A DNA stretch of 32,348 bases from an uncultured Clostridia bacterium (GCA_938034165.1 CALHKP010000085.1:1-32348); one strand, 5' to 3'. Counted from the first letter of the stretch, positions 8,380 to 18,109 are shown. Numbers and translations are program-made. The notes: generated by a model from the letters alone, not told the origin.

Positions 8380-9768
8380 TTATGAGAAGTTAATTGCTGT
8401 TGCAATCATAATGAATACTGTCTGAACCGCAAACAGAATTCCTCCCAGAGGAAGTACGAACTTGTACCATTTTTCCATTGGAAGTCTCATCATTCCGCAC
8501 CATGTAGCTACTGAAGTTGGCCAGATCATGTTTGAAAATCCGTCACCGAACTGATAAGCAAGAACAGCAACCTGTCTTGGAAGACCTACCATATCAGCGA
8601 TAGGAACCATGATAGGCATACTTGTCATAGCCTGTCCGCTTCCTGAAGGAATGAAGAAGTTCAGCAGATTCTGTGTTATGAGCATCATAAATGCTGATGT
8701 GTACTTTGATCCTGCATTAGCAATTCCAACGATTCCATTGATGAATGTGTCAACAATCAGACCTTCCTGCATTGTCAGAAGGATTACCTTTGCAAATCCG
8801 CATACAAGAGCACCGAACATAATGTCTCTGCATGATTCGATGAAAATCTGTGCGATTTCACTGAAATTGTATCCGTGAATAAGTCCCACAAGAATTGTCA
8901 TTCCGATAAACAGACCTGCGATTTCGTTGATGTACCAGCCAAGCTTAATTGCGCCGAACATAATCATAACTACGGTTACAACGAAAAGCAAAATGCTGAT
9001 TTTGTGTCTTACAGTAAATGTTGTTGCCATAAGTTCTTCTTCAGAAAGACCTTCCATACCCAGCTCAACATCTCTTACGATACTCAGTTCCGGATGTTCC
9101 TGGACTTTCTTTGCATATCTCATTACGTACCAGATTGATACTACCATAAATACAGCAAGAACAATGCATCTGAACCAAAGACCTGAATAAAGAGGAAGTT
9201 CAGCAATTGACTGTGCAATACCTACAGTAAATGGGTTAAGAGTTGATGCCGCAAAACCTGTGATAACACCTACATAAACCAGTGCCGCACCTACCAAAGC
9301 ATCGTATTTCAGAGCTATTGCTATACCCATAAATACAGGTATAAATCCAAACGTTTCTTCTGTCATACCGAATGTTGAACCGCAGATACCAAATAGGATC
9401 ATGAATAGAGGAACGATAAACTTCTTGTGTCCGTGAAGTTTTCTCAGCATAGCTCCTACAGCTGAATCAAAAGAACCTGTCTTCATCTGCATGTAAACGA
9501 ATGCATAGGCAAAGAAGATAAAGAAGATAATTCCTGATGAATCAATCATAGCTTCCTGCAGCAAAGTAAAGAGTCTGAAGAGGCCTATAGGATTTGATTC
9601 CACATGGTGATATGAGCCTGCAACAACAAGAGTTCTTCCTGTTTCTTCGTCAACCATTCTGTCGAATTCTCCTGCCGGAACAATCCATGTTAAAATAGCA
9701 ACGATACAGATAATAATTCCTAATATTACATAGGTATGGGGGATTTGAAATTTCTTTTTCTCTTTCAT
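8380..9768 (-). CDS. YfcC-family permease
   Basis: This is a 462-residue integral membrane protein with about 11-13 hydrophobic segments. It has the YfcC/C4-dicarboxylate anaerobic carrier family features: N-terminal PHTYVILGIIICIVAILTW followed by VPAGEF, then GSTFGMTEE, TGFAASTLNPFT in mid-protein, and the C-terminal NFFIPSGSGQA motif. These carriers are ion-coupled and often neighbour peptidases or arginine-pathway genes; few substrates are proven. AAGGAG precedes ATG 9768. The gene is 27 bases downstream of DUF1177 and upstream of the M20 hydrolase, suggesting uptake of a small peptide or acylated amino acid. The substrate remains inference. Confidence 0.9.
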   Translation of the reverse strand: MKEKKKFQIPHTYVILGIIICIVAILTWIVPAGEFDRMVDEETGRTLVVAGSYHHVESNPIGLFRLFTLLQEAMIDSSGIIFFIFFAYAFVYMQMKTGSFDSAVGAMLRKLHGHKKFIVPLFMILFGICGSTFGMTEETFGFIPVFMGIAIALKYDALVGAALVYVGVITGFAASTLNPFTVGIAQSIAELPLYSGLWFRCIVLAVFMVVSIWYVMRYAKKVQEHPELSIVRDVELGMEGLSEEELMATTFTVRHKISILLFVVTVVMIMFGAIKLGWYINEIAGLFIGMTILVGLIHGYNFSEIAQIFIESCRDIMFGALVCGFAKVILLTMQEGLIVDTFINGIVGIANAGSKYTSAFMMLITQNLLNFFIPSGSGQAMTSMPIMVPIADMVGLPRQVAVLAYQFGDGFSNMIWPTSVATWCGMMRLPMEKWYKFVLPLGGILFAVQTVFIMIATAINFS

Positions 9769-9795
9769 AATATTAAATCTCCTTGTAGTTATAGT

Positions 9796-10734
9796 TTATA
9801 CGTTTCCAACTGTCTGAAGATGCTTCAGTGAACCATATCTTCTTATCACTTCGTCAAATTCTTCTTTGTCGTAGAAACTGCATTTTCCGCTACCAAAGTC
9901 TTTTGCAGCCTCAAGCATGAATCTTGCAGCCTGCTCAACATCAGTGAAGTTTGTTGCGCCTGTTGCACATCCCGCAACCTGACTCTGAGTAACAATGGCA
10001 ACTCCCACCGTTGGCGCCGATGTAGCTGTAGCCGGCTGGAGTATACTGTTTATATGATACAGGTCATTTCCGTATGGAGTTATATCCAGTGTGCTCAGTG
10101 AGAATACACTTGGAAGTTCACCTGTAACTCTTTCCATTACATTCAGAAGATCATCACTGCATTTTAGCACATAACCTTCTTTTACAGTGTTAGAAATGGA
10201 AATTCCTCTCTTGTTTATGATTCTGTTTCCCTTTGTTGTATCAACAGAAAGAATAGCATCAAGTTCATCAGATACTTCTTCTTTGTTCACCTGTGCCATC
10301 TCAACCGGAGAATCCATAAAAGGTACCGGATGATGTTCTCTTGTTGGTGCATCAGGACATACATGTGTAGAAATGATTACATCGCCTTCCAGAACATCAC
10401 CTTTTTTCTTCATGTCAAGAAGCTTTGCCGCGCATGCAAGTGCCGCAAGTGCACCGTCTCCGTCAGATACAAATCCTGTAACCTCAGGTCTTGCCCCGAG
10501 ACCTCCCAGTCTTCCCAAAAGACCGATTGTAGGTGCATCCTTTCCGGAACGCTTTCCGTTTTTGCCCGGGATTGTAATTCTCACCATATCAGTCTTACCC
10601 TTCGGTCCGACAAGCGGATATACATTCACATCTGCCTCTTCATCTATAGCAAGCATGTAGTCCCTGACCTTCATACCATCAGCATCCGGAGCATCCAAAA
10701 TATCAAAAAGTTCAATAACCTGTTTAATTAACAT
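9796..10734 (-). CDS. DUF1177 family protein
   Basis: The protein has 312 residues and no signal peptide. It shows the DUF1177 pattern: N-terminal VIELFDILDAPDADG, a glycine-rich TIGLLGRLGGLGARPEVTGF, STHVCPDAPTREHHPVPFMDSP, and a C-terminal region with GVAIVTQSQVAGCATGATNF. The conserved His, Asp and Cys residues (HVCPDAP, EHHPVPF) could bind metal or act in catalysis; that is inference, because the family has no established activity. It opens the operon with YfcC and M20. AGGAGG sits just before ATG 10734. The divergent PucR gene is its likely regulator. It may process the substrate before or after the M20 step. Confidence 0.88.
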   Translation of the reverse strand: MLIKQVIELFDILDAPDADGMKVRDYMLAIDEEADVNVYPLVGPKGKTDMVRITIPGKNGKRSGKDAPTIGLLGRLGGLGARPEVTGFVSDGDGALAALACAAKLLDMKKKGDVLEGDVIISTHVCPDAPTREHHPVPFMDSPVEMAQVNKEEVSDELDAILSVDTTKGNRIINKRGISISNTVKEGYVLKCSDDLLNVMERVTGELPSVFSLSTLDITPYGNDLYHINSILQPATATSAPTVGVAIVTQSQVAGCATGATNFTDVEQAARFMLEAAKDFGSGKCSFYDKEEFDEVIRRYGSLKHLQTVGNV

Positions 10735-10882
10735 TTTACCCTCCTAAAGTTTTTGTTTTTTCTATTTTAAACATTCATACAATTTTAGTATATATTCATA
10801 ATCAATAAACTTTACCCACTCTTTTCGTATATTTTGCACAATAAAACCCCATTAAACACTGTACACAGCCTTAATTCCTATA

Positions 10883-10903
10883 TATAATATATACTAATTA
10901 GTA
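10883..10903 (+). promoter_or_regulatory. PucR promoter region with 12-bp palindrome
   Basis: TATAAT (10883-10888) has a poor -35 (TGTACA, 10860-10865) at a 17-base spacing. A perfect palindrome TACTAATTAGTA (10892-10903) lies just downstream, a candidate operator in the 193-base divergent gap. On the minus strand TATACT (10792-10787) may be the -10 of the DUF1177 operon, but no convincing -35 is seen for it. Confidence 0.45.
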
Positions 10904-10927
10904 CATTTATTTATTAAAGGAGGGCCT

Positions 10928-12097
10928 ATGTCAATCACCATCAAAGACGCTTTGCAGATGGATTTTCTTTCGGGATGTAAGCTGGTTGCCGGAAAAAGCG
11001 CCACAGGAAACGTAATACAATACACAGACTCCATGGAAGTTCCCGACATACAACCATGGCTGTTTCCAAACCTCCTGATGCTGACTACAGGATACTCTCT
11101 CAGGGGAAACAAAGACGGACTTCTGAAGCTCATTCACGATATGAAAGCAGCAAACTGTGCAGGTCTTGCAATAAAAACAAAATTCATAGGCGAATATATA
11201 GATGACCTTATCCTGGCTGCAAACAAAGAAAACCTGCCGCTGATAATCCTGCCCAATGACATGCCAAGCGCCCACATATCAGTACCGCTTCTCAAACTGA
11301 TATATGATGAACAAAACGCCTCAATAAAGAGCAACTATCTGTTTCTCGATTTAATTACAAAGAATTACGACTCCGAACACTCAGTAATGCTCAGAGCAGC
11401 TGCACTGGGCTGGCCGACTGCACCCTACAGGCTCATTGTATTTTCAAAAGAAGGGGAAACTTCCGAAAGATACACCCTCAGCGACATTCAGGAAAAATTT
11501 TCCCACGCGCTACAAAACGCTACATATATTTCCGGCAGCGAAAATATAACAGCTATCCTTTCGATAGAAGATGCACCTGATGTCAAAAGGCTTATTTCCG
11601 CCTTTACAGCATGCACACCGGAAAATCTCGAAATACCCCTAAGAATCGGTGTTTCTGCTCCTGTAAATTGTATTACTGATTTTCATGCAGCATTTCAAGA
11701 TGCAATGGACGCAATCAAAATAGGAAAAATCAAAGAAACATATTCAATCCAAAAGGACAAAGCCGGATTTGCTATATCAGCAATAGAAAACAATAGACTG
11801 GAACAAGGGCTCCTGTCACTCAAATCAGATACAAACTTTACAAAATGCATAGAAGAGTCTTTTTCCGCTATCCGAAAATATGACAGCGCAAACAACTCAA
11901 ACCTCTATCGAACCCTCTGCGTTTATGTAACAAATATGGGAAAGAAAGCAAAAACAGCAGAAATACTGTTCCTTCACAGAAACACACTTCTCTACAGAAT
12001 ATCAAAAATAGAAGAACTTACAGGATACGACCTCTCAGATTCAGACACAATCCTGAGACTGGCACTCCTTGTTAAGCTAGAAAAATACGTAAATTAA
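10928..12097 (+). CDS. PucR-family transcriptional regulator
   Basis: The regulator has 389 residues. The N-terminal domain (about 1-125) is the PucR sensory type (IKDALQMD..GCKLVAGKSATGN, then EVPDIQPWL and LMLTTGYSL). The C-terminus holds the PucR helix-turn-helix (338-366; KTAEILFLHRNTLLYRISKI). The middle is a GGDEF-like-fold linker region typical of CdaR/PucR proteins. PucR proteins usually activate purine, amide or amino-acid catabolic genes when bound by a ligand. It is divergent from DUF1177-YfcC-M20 across a 193-base gap, so those are the likely targets. AAAGGAGGG precedes ATG 10928. A repeat-derived hairpin begins one base after its stop codon. The family is secure; the ligand is unknown. 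Confidence 0.9.
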   Translation: MSITIKDALQMDFLSGCKLVAGKSATGNVIQYTDSMEVPDIQPWLFPNLLMLTTGYSLRGNKDGLLKLIHDMKAANCAGLAIKTKFIGEYIDDLILAANKENLPLIILPNDMPSAHISVPLLKLIYDEQNASIKSNYLFLDLITKNYDSEHSVMLRAAALGWPTAPYRLIVFSKEGETSERYTLSDIQEKFSHALQNATYISGSENITAILSIEDAPDVKRLISAFTACTPENLEIPLRIGVSAPVNCITDFHAAFQDAMDAIKIGKIKETYSIQKDKAGFAISAIENNRLEQGLLSLKSDTNFTKCIEESFSAIRKYDSANNSNLYRTLCVYVTNMGKKAKTAEILFLHRNTLLYRISKIEELTGYDLSDSDTILRLALLVKLEKYVN

Positions 12098-12140
12098 AAA
12101 GACAGCGCAGATTGCAACTATTGGAATATGCGCTGTCTTT
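12098..12140. terminator. Hairpin terminator made from repeat copy C
   Basis: AAAGACAGCGCA (12098-12109) and TGCGCTGTCTTT (12129-12140) form a perfect 12-bp stem with a 19-base loop, starting one base after the PucR stop. The sequence is the 3' half of the dispersed repeat seen at 18388-18422, 20331-20365 and near 32270-32310. It is flanked by A and T runs and sits between convergent genes, so it could terminate both. A GTCGA...TCGAC inverted repeat follows at 12151-12166. Confidence 0.65.
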
Positions 12141-12177
12141 GGAATTATTCGTCGACTTGCATCGACTGCTATCGGTG

Positions 12178-12702
12178 TTACAATGCTTTCAGCTCCGCTA
12201 CCAGCGGCTCAATCGCTGCTTTATCTATCAGATCAACGCCTTCATTGAGTGCCTTGAAAAGCTTCTCTTCATCCTGATTTCTCGAATTATTTTTTCTGAG
12301 CATTCTTTTGACGAATCCCATTATCTTGGCATCGATTCCCTTAACTCTCTCAGGCTCATATTTTCCGCCGAAATAGTAGCAAGGCAAATCTTTCAACTTC
12401 TTGACAAAGTTGATTTCTCTGCACTGGTTTTGCGTTTCTTCTGTAAAAACATTAATTCCGACAGCAAACACTACAATTTTCTTGCCTTCCAGCTTGCGGA
12501 AATTTTTCTTCAAAAACTCAATTCCCTCAATTCCGCCTGCATGAACACCTCCGCCGTAAACTACCACAGAGTATTTTTCGAGCTCAGATGCCTTACAGGA
12601 CGCTGCTTCGAAAATGTCAGCCCCTGTTTCTTCGCAGATCCACTGAGCATACTGCTTTGCACTGCCATATTTACTTGTATATACAACTGCAATATCTGAC
12701 AT
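12178..12702 (-). CDS. Flavodoxin-domain protein (HemG-like)
   Basis: The protein has 174 residues from ATG 12702. This start is preferred over TTG 12714 because GGAGG lies five bases before the ATG and inside the longer version. An FMN-binding flavodoxin fold is indicated by AVVYTSKYGSAKQYAQWI (phosphate-binding loop at about 6-14), VVVYGGGVHAGGIEGIEFL and IVVFAVGIN. The arrangement resembles the flavodoxin-domain / menaquinone-dependent protoporphyrinogen oxidase-like proteins, but Clostridia use such proteins for other, mostly unknown, redox tasks. It follows pfkA by 12 bases in the dnaE-pfkA operon. A C-terminal basic tail (KRMLRKNNSRN) is additional. The fold is secure; the redox partner is unknown. 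Confidence 0.82.
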   Translation of the reverse strand: MSDIAVVYTSKYGSAKQYAQWICEETGADIFEAASCKASELEKYSVVVYGGGVHAGGIEGIEFLKKNFRKLEGKKIVVFAVGINVFTEETQNQCREINFVKKLKDLPCYYFGGKYEPERVKGIDAKIMGFVKRMLRKNNSRNQDEEKLFKALNEGVDLIDKAAIEPLVAELKAL

Positions 12703-12714
12703 AAAAACCTCCAA

Positions 12715-13677
12715 CTATTTGCTCAAAACATCCACCAGATTATACATATCCTTGTCGAATTCTCGCTTCATTTCGACTGCATCCTTAAGTGGCAAGGATC
12801 TAATCTGGCCTTCTATAACGCCTATAGCTCTGCTGTTCATATCGTTTTTCAGAAGTTCAACAGCCTTTGCCCCGGAAAGTGTTGCCAGCATTCTGTCTCT
12901 CAGCGTAGGAACTCCGCCTCTCTGAATATATGACAGAACAACAAGTCTGGTTTCGCGACCTGTTTTTTCCTGAATCTGCTTAACAAGCTCAGCACTTGAA
13001 ATTCCTGAACCTTCGGCATTTATAATTATGCTATGCTGCTTTCCTCTGCTTGCACCTGCAAGGATTTTTCTGCAGATTGCATTCACCTCAAAGTCAACTT
13101 CCGGCACAAGAACAGCTTCCGCACCGCCGGCAATCCCCGCATAAAGAGCAATATCGCCGCAGTTTCTTCCCATTACTTCGATTACAGTTGTTCTCTCATG
13201 AGAAGAAGATGTGTCTCTTATCTTAGAAATCGCTTCCAGTACAGTGTTTACCGCAGTATCAAAACCGATTGTAAAATCAGTATATCCTAGGTCGTTATCA
13301 ATAGTTCCCGGAAGTCCCATAACTCTGATTCCGGACTCATCAAGCTCCGCGCCGCCTCTGAGTGATCCATCACCGCCTATGATAACAAGTCCTTCTATAT
13401 CAAAGGCTTTGAGAATTTCCAGCGCCTGCTTGTGCCCTTCCGGTGTCATAAATCTCTGGCTTCTTGCAGTTTTCAGGATTGTTCCTCCTCTGTGGAGTAT
13501 GTCTCCGACAGAAGCTCTGTCCAGTTCCCTTATCTCACCGTCAAGAAGACCCTCATAACCTCTGTAGATTCCGTACACTTCCATTCCTTCATCTATAGCA
13601 CATCTGACTACAGCTCTAATAGCTGCATTCATGCCCGGCGAATCGCCTCCGCTTGTCAATACACCTATTCTTCTCAT
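12715..13677 (-). CDS. pfkA: ATP-dependent 6-phosphofructokinase
   Basis: The enzyme has 320 residues, the usual bacterial length. It phosphorylates fructose 6-phosphate in glycolysis. Visible motifs are the ATP site LTSGGDSPGMNAAIR (8-22), GGDGS (101-105) and the catalytic PGTIDND (123-129). GGDGS, rather than GGDD, points to ATP instead of pyrophosphate as phosphoryl donor. Later substrate contacts include MGRNCGDIAL and IQRGG. Its ATG overlaps the dnaE stop as ATGA, so it is translationally coupled. The dnaE-pfkA neighbourhood is a known Bacillota arrangement. Confidence 0.96.
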   Translation of the reverse strand: MRRIGVLTSGGDSPGMNAAIRAVVRCAIDEGMEVYGIYRGYEGLLDGEIRELDRASVGDILHRGGTILKTARSQRFMTPEGHKQALEILKAFDIEGLVIIGGDGSLRGGAELDESGIRVMGLPGTIDNDLGYTDFTIGFDTAVNTVLEAISKIRDTSSSHERTTVIEVMGRNCGDIALYAGIAGGAEAVLVPEVDFEVNAICRKILAGASRGKQHSIIINAEGSGISSAELVKQIQEKTGRETRLVVLSYIQRGGVPTLRDRMLATLSGAKAVELLKNDMNSRAIGVIEGQIRSLPLKDAVEMKREFDKDMYNLVDVLSK

Positions 13678-16600
13678 CTTGCAATCACCTCTATTTTTAT
13701 ATTTGCATTACCTACAAGTTCCGCAACGGACTCAGCAAATTCCAGAGTAGGTCTGACTCCACCGCCGTTTCCCGTTCCTATAATTTTACCGTTCTGAAGA
13801 TAAATCAAAACCCTTACATTTCCTCTGTGATTTGCAATCACTTCTTTTATTTTTTCAAGAGTTTCGGTTTCGTCTATCCCTTCCGGAATTCTTATTTTAA
13901 CCGGTGCAGGCCCCGGCCTTCTATCACTTCCGGCAGAAGATTTTTTCCCTGAACCGCCGTTTTTTCTTTCCTCTTCAAATACAGCTTTTCCCTCTTCTGA
14001 AACGTCATTCAGACTGATAATAGCATCCGCCAGAAGCTTTGGCATTTCATCTTCCTTGAAGTTCAGTTTTCCTTTTATGGCAACAAAGGAGTCTTCCGAA
14101 ACCAGCTGGGAATACTTTTCGTAAACATTAGGAAAAACAACAACCTCCACCGTACCATAGAGATCTTCCATATCAACAAAGGCCATCATTTTGTTATTCT
14201 TTGTTACGAGCTTTTTCAGTCCCGTAATCATTCCAGCCATAATAGCTGTGTCGCCATCGTGAACATCATCAAACTCTCCCTCCGACGCCTTAAGCAAATC
14301 ATCACTTGATACCGATGTCGCCTTTTTGATTCGGTCAGCGAATTTGTTCAGAGGATGGTCCGTAATATATACCCCCAGCGTTTCCTTTTCCATTGCCAGC
14401 ATCAGATCTTTATCAAAGTTCTTCACATCCAGAAGGGTTGAAAATGTATCCTCAGTATCCATCTCATCTGTGTTCAGCTGGAAAAGTGACATCTGCCCCG
14501 ACAGATTTTTTCGTGCATTCATCTGTGCAGACTCCATCAAAGATTCATAAACCGCAAGATGAGCCGCCCTGTTAGGGTTCAGGCAGTCCAAAGCTCCGGC
14601 TTTTATCAGCGACTCCATAGCTTTTTTGTTCACTTCTGAGATTTCCAGATTGTTTATAAATCTGAATATATCTTTTGGCATTCCTTTTTCGGTTCTTGCC
14701 CTGATTATTTCTCGGATTGCACCTTCGCCTACACCTTTTATTCCCAAAAGCCCAAATCTTATCTTTCCGTCAGATACAGAGAACTTCGCCTGGCTTTCGC
14801 CTATGCACGGAGGCAGCACCTCGATTCCCATATCTCTGCAGTTTCTGATATATTTCGAAATCTGATGAGCATCACCCATAACGCTTGTCATCAGCGCCGC
14901 CATAAATTCCACAGGATAATATGTTTTCAGGTAACCGGTCTCAAAAGCAAGCACTGCGTAAGCTACTGCGTGTGATTTGTTAAATGCATACTCAGCAAAA
15001 GATTCCATGTCATCAAATATTGCATTTGCAGCCTCTACAGAGATTCCGTTTCTGAGGCAGCCTTTGATTTCGACGTTTCCATCCTCATCGTCTTTCCCAT
15101 AGATAAAGTACTGTCTTTCCTTCATCATTTCTTCAGCTTTCTTTTTGCTCATGGCACGTCTTACAAGATCCGAACGTCCGTAGCTGTATCCTGCAAGATC
15201 TCTTACAATCTGCATTACCTGTTCCTGATATACCAGACATCCATATGTCACTCCCAGTATGGACTCAAGCTCAGGCGTTACATACTCGATGTTTTCGGGA
15301 TGTCTTTTGTTTTCTATGTATTTTGGAATTGAATCCATAGGTCCCGGTCTGTAAAGGGCAATTCCCGCTACAACGTCTTCGAAACAAGTTGGCTTCAGAT
15401 TCTTCATAAAAGAAGTCATGCCCGCGCTTTCAAGCTGGAATACACCTTCTGTATTTCCCTTGGATATGGTTTCGTAAACCCCGGGATTGTCGTAATCCAT
15501 CTTCGAAAAATCAATTTCTATTCCGTAGTCGTTCTTTATAAGTTCAAGGGCATCTCTGATAACCGTAAGGTTTCTGAGTCCCAGAAAATCCATCTTAAGT
15601 AGCCCCAGCTCTTCTATGGTAGTCATGTTAAACTGGGTCGCAAGGCCTTTGTCCGACATGTAAAGAGGAACGTATTCGTCCAGCGGAAGCTTTGAAATTA
15701 CAACACCTGCCGCATGTGTCGAAGCATGTCTTGGCATGCCTTCTATTGCCTTTGACATATCCACTACTTTTCTGACCGACTCGTCACTTTCGTACATTTC
15801 CCTGAATTCCGGATTCAGCTCAAGGGCAGCATCCAGAGTAATCTTTGGTCCTGCAGGCACAGCCTTAGCAATTCTGTCAGCCTCTGCATAAGTCAAATTA
15901 AGCGCCCTTCCAACGTCTCTGATTGCGGCCTTTGCTTTCATTGTACCAAAGGTGATAATCTGCGAAACGTTTTCTTTTCCGTATTTTTCAACTACATAGT
16001 CGATTACCTCGCCTCGTCTTTCGATACAGAAATCTATATCGATATCCGGCATGCTTACACGCTCAGGGTTAAGGAATCGCTCGAAAATGAGGGTGTTTTT
16101 TATTGGGTCTATGTCAGTTATTTTGAGGCAGTAAGCCACTATACTTCCGGCAGCCGAACCTCTTCCCGGGCCTACAGCAATTCCGTTTTCCTTTGCATAA
16201 TTTATAAAATCCCATACTATAAGGAAGTATTCTACATATCCCATAGTTTCGATTACACCGATTTCGTAATCCAATCGTTCATTCAGTTCGTCAGTCACAA
16301 CCTCATATCTGTCAGCAAGGCCTTCCTCGCAGAGCTTTCTGAGATACTGATCATTCGTAAAACCTTCCGGTGGAATAAATTCCGGCAGATGATATTCACC
16401 GAACTTGAACTCCACATTGCATCTTTTGGCAATCTCCGCAGTATTATCAATGGCTTCCGGTGCAAAAGCAAAAATCTTTCGCATCTCATCTTCGCTCTTC
16501 AAATAAAACTGGTCATTGGGAAATCTCATTCTCTTTTCGTCATCTACCGTCGTTGCCGTCTGTATTGCAAGAAGCACATCATGAAACTCCGCATCTTCTC

Positions 16601-17231
16601 TGTTTATATAATGAACGTCATTAGTTGCAACCATTGGAATTCCTGTCTCTTTTGACAGTTTGACAAGGCCTTCGTTTACGATAATCTCCTCGTCCAGTCC
16701 CTGATCCTGAAGCTCTAAAAAGAAATTCCCATCGCCGAATATTTCGTTAAGTTCAAGAGCTTCTTTCTTTGCTCCTTCGTAATCTCTGTTCATCAGACAG
16801 TTCTGGACTTTCCCCGCAAGACACGCAGAAAGCGCAATAACGCCTTTGCTGTGATCCCTAAGCACGTCCTTATCTATTCTCGGTTTGTAATAGTATCCCT
16901 TGGTATATCCAAGAGACACTATCTTTATCAAATTTTGGTAACCTTCGTTTGTTTCTGCAAGCAAAACAAGGTGCCCCTGGTACTTGTCCTTATCCGCAGT
17001 CTTGTCTGTCAACTTTCTTGCAGCAGTGTAAACCTCGCACCCGATCAAAGGCTTGACGCCCTGTTTCTTGCACTCTTTATAAAAATCTATAACACCGAAC
17101 ATCGCTCCATGGTCTGTAATTGCAACAGAATCCATGCCTAGCTCCTTGACTCTGGTTACAAGCTTATCTATTCTTGCCGCGCCATCAAGCAAGCTGTATT
17201 CGGTATGAACATGTAAATGCGTAAATGCCAT
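13674..17231 (-). CDS. dnaE: DNA polymerase III alpha subunit (DnaE type)
   Basis: The polymerase has 1185 residues. The N-terminal PHP domain begins FTHLHVHTEYSLLDG. The polymerase core carries GRGSAAGS (356-363) and PDIDIDF (395-401) with catalytic aspartates. Fingers motifs follow (RPGPMDSIPKYI, then GCLVYQEQVMQI). Near the C-terminus is an OB-fold nucleic-acid domain (around AGMITGLKKLVTKNNKMMAF), then a small C-terminal domain with VLIYLQNGKIIGTGNG. No DnaQ-type exonuclease insert is seen, so this is DnaE rather than PolC. AAGGGG precedes ATG 17231. The gene heads the dnaE-pfkA-flavodoxin operon. The 180-base upstream gap is very AT-rich with a TATAAT on the minus strand near 17290, but no clear -35. 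Confidence 0.96.
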   Translation of the reverse strand: MAFTHLHVHTEYSLLDGAARIDKLVTRVKELGMDSVAITDHGAMFGVIDFYKECKKQGVKPLIGCEVYTAARKLTDKTADKDKYQGHLVLLAETNEGYQNLIKIVSLGYTKGYYYKPRIDKDVLRDHSKGVIALSACLAGKVQNCLMNRDYEGAKKEALELNEIFGDGNFFLELQDQGLDEEIIVNEGLVKLSKETGIPMVATNDVHYINREDAEFHDVLLAIQTATTVDDEKRMRFPNDQFYLKSEDEMRKIFAFAPEAIDNTAEIAKRCNVEFKFGEYHLPEFIPPEGFTNDQYLRKLCEEGLADRYEVVTDELNERLDYEIGVIETMGYVEYFLIVWDFINYAKENGIAVGPGRGSAAGSIVAYCLKITDIDPIKNTLIFERFLNPERVSMPDIDIDFCIERRGEVIDYVVEKYGKENVSQIITFGTMKAKAAIRDVGRALNLTYAEADRIAKAVPAGPKITLDAALELNPEFREMYESDESVRKVVDMSKAIEGMPRHASTHAAGVVISKLPLDEYVPLYMSDKGLATQFNMTTIEELGLLKMDFLGLRNLTVIRDALELIKNDYGIEIDFSKMDYDNPGVYETISKGNTEGVFQLESAGMTSFMKNLKPTCFEDVVAGIALYRPGPMDSIPKYIENKRHPENIEYVTPELESILGVTYGCLVYQEQVMQIVRDLAGYSYGRSDLVRRAMSKKKAEEMMKERQYFIYGKDDEDGNVEIKGCLRNGISVEAANAIFDDMESFAEYAFNKSHAVAYAVLAFETGYLKTYYPVEFMAALMTSVMGDAHQISKYIRNCRDMGIEVLPPCIGESQAKFSVSDGKIRFGLLGIKGVGEGAIREIIRARTEKGMPKDIFRFINNLEISEVNKKAMESLIKAGALDCLNPNRAAHLAVYESLMESAQMNARKNLSGQMSLFQLNTDEMDTEDTFSTLLDVKNFDKDLMLAMEKETLGVYITDHPLNKFADRIKKATSVSSDDLLKASEGEFDDVHDGDTAIMAGMITGLKKLVTKNNKMMAFVDMEDLYGTVEVVVFPNVYEKYSQLVSEDSFVAIKGKLNFKEDEMPKLLADAIISLNDVSEEGKAVFEEERKNGGSGKKSSAGSDRRPGPAPVKIRIPEGIDETETLEKIKEVIANHRGNVRVLIYLQNGKIIGTGNGGGVRPTLEFAESVAELVGNANIKIEVIAR

Positions 17232-17411
17232 ATTTTCCCCTTATCTTTTGATTTAGCCTTAACTTTTTATTTGCAGGCTTTTGATTTGATTATACCCTTA
17301 TATTTATGTTATTATTGTACCATATATTAATTATTTTATATTAAATATTTTTTGAAATGCCGGTAAGCTGTTTATAGGCTTTCCAAAAACTCGATTTTTA
17401 GAAAAGACTGG

Positions 17412-18044
17412 ATGGAACGTAAAATGCTAAAAGACAAACAACAAAGACTCTACATCACACTCAAGACTGCAATAAGCGTCGGAGCCTGGATTATCGCTCT
17501 TATAGGAGCTTTTTATACAGATAACTTCGCTTCCCTCATATTCCTTCTGCCAGCACTTATAATGTGTACTTTTGGCGATGTATTTCTTGCACTGTCAGAC
17601 GAAGTGAATATTAGACTTATTGAGCCTTACTTCACGCTGGGTGTTGCAAGCTTTGGAATCGCCCATATAATATTCGGTGCATATTTCCTCGTACTCTGTG
17701 GATTTCAGGTATCATGGTCACTGATTTTATCACCTGTGACATTTCTAATGCTTTGGGGTTTCAAGCGTGCAGGTGTTCTGAAATGCGACGAATACGCATC
17801 GTCTACTATGGTGTACTCTCTACTTGTGGGAGCATTCCTCGGACTTGGAATCAATCTCATTGTTACAGGCGAAATGAACGAAAAATCAATTGTGCTCTGC
17901 ATAGCAGCAGCTCTCTTCTGGTCGTCTGATGTCTCCCTTTCATTCAGATACTTCACGAAAAAATTCCCCCTTACACTGGGAATTGTAGTTCTGACAACAT
18001 ACTTTGCAGCAATCTATATGATTGCATTTTCGACTTTTGCTTAA
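17412..18044 (+). CDS. YhhN/TMEM86-family membrane protein
   Basis: This is a 210-residue integral membrane protein with about seven hydrophobic segments. YhhN family hallmarks are present: IMCTFGDVFLAL, FTLGVASFGIAHIIFG and ALFWSSDVSLSF. Eukaryotic TMEM86 members and some bacterial ones are lysoplasmalogenases that cleave the vinyl-ether bond of lysoplasmalogens, and the conserved acidic and histidine residues here fit that. Anaerobic Clostridia commonly contain plasmalogens, so the role is plausible. A possible alternative start is ATG 17424; neither has a good ribosome site. It stands alone on the plus strand, opposite dnaE. A long structured repeat starts about 65 bases after its stop. 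Confidence 0.82.
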   Translation: MERKMLKDKQQRLYITLKTAISVGAWIIALIGAFYTDNFASLIFLLPALIMCTFGDVFLALSDEVNIRLIEPYFTLGVASFGIAHIIFGAYFLVLCGFQVSWSLILSPVTFLMLWGFKRAGVLKCDEYASSTMVYSLLVGAFLGLGINLIVTGEMNEKSIVLCIAAALFWSSDVSLSFRYFTKKFPLTLGIVVLTTYFAAIYMIAFSTFA

Positions 18045-18109
18045 AAAATAAATCAGCGCGTAGGAGGCGGTTAGTCTAGCCTAAGTGCCGGGTCAGGTGA
18101 GTTAGTTGC

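Noticed and set aside
12112..12699. Open frame of 195 codons on the plus strand opposite the flavodoxin gene
   Set aside because: It is antisense to a gene with a clear flavodoxin fold and good ribosome site; the translated product has no recognisable domain.
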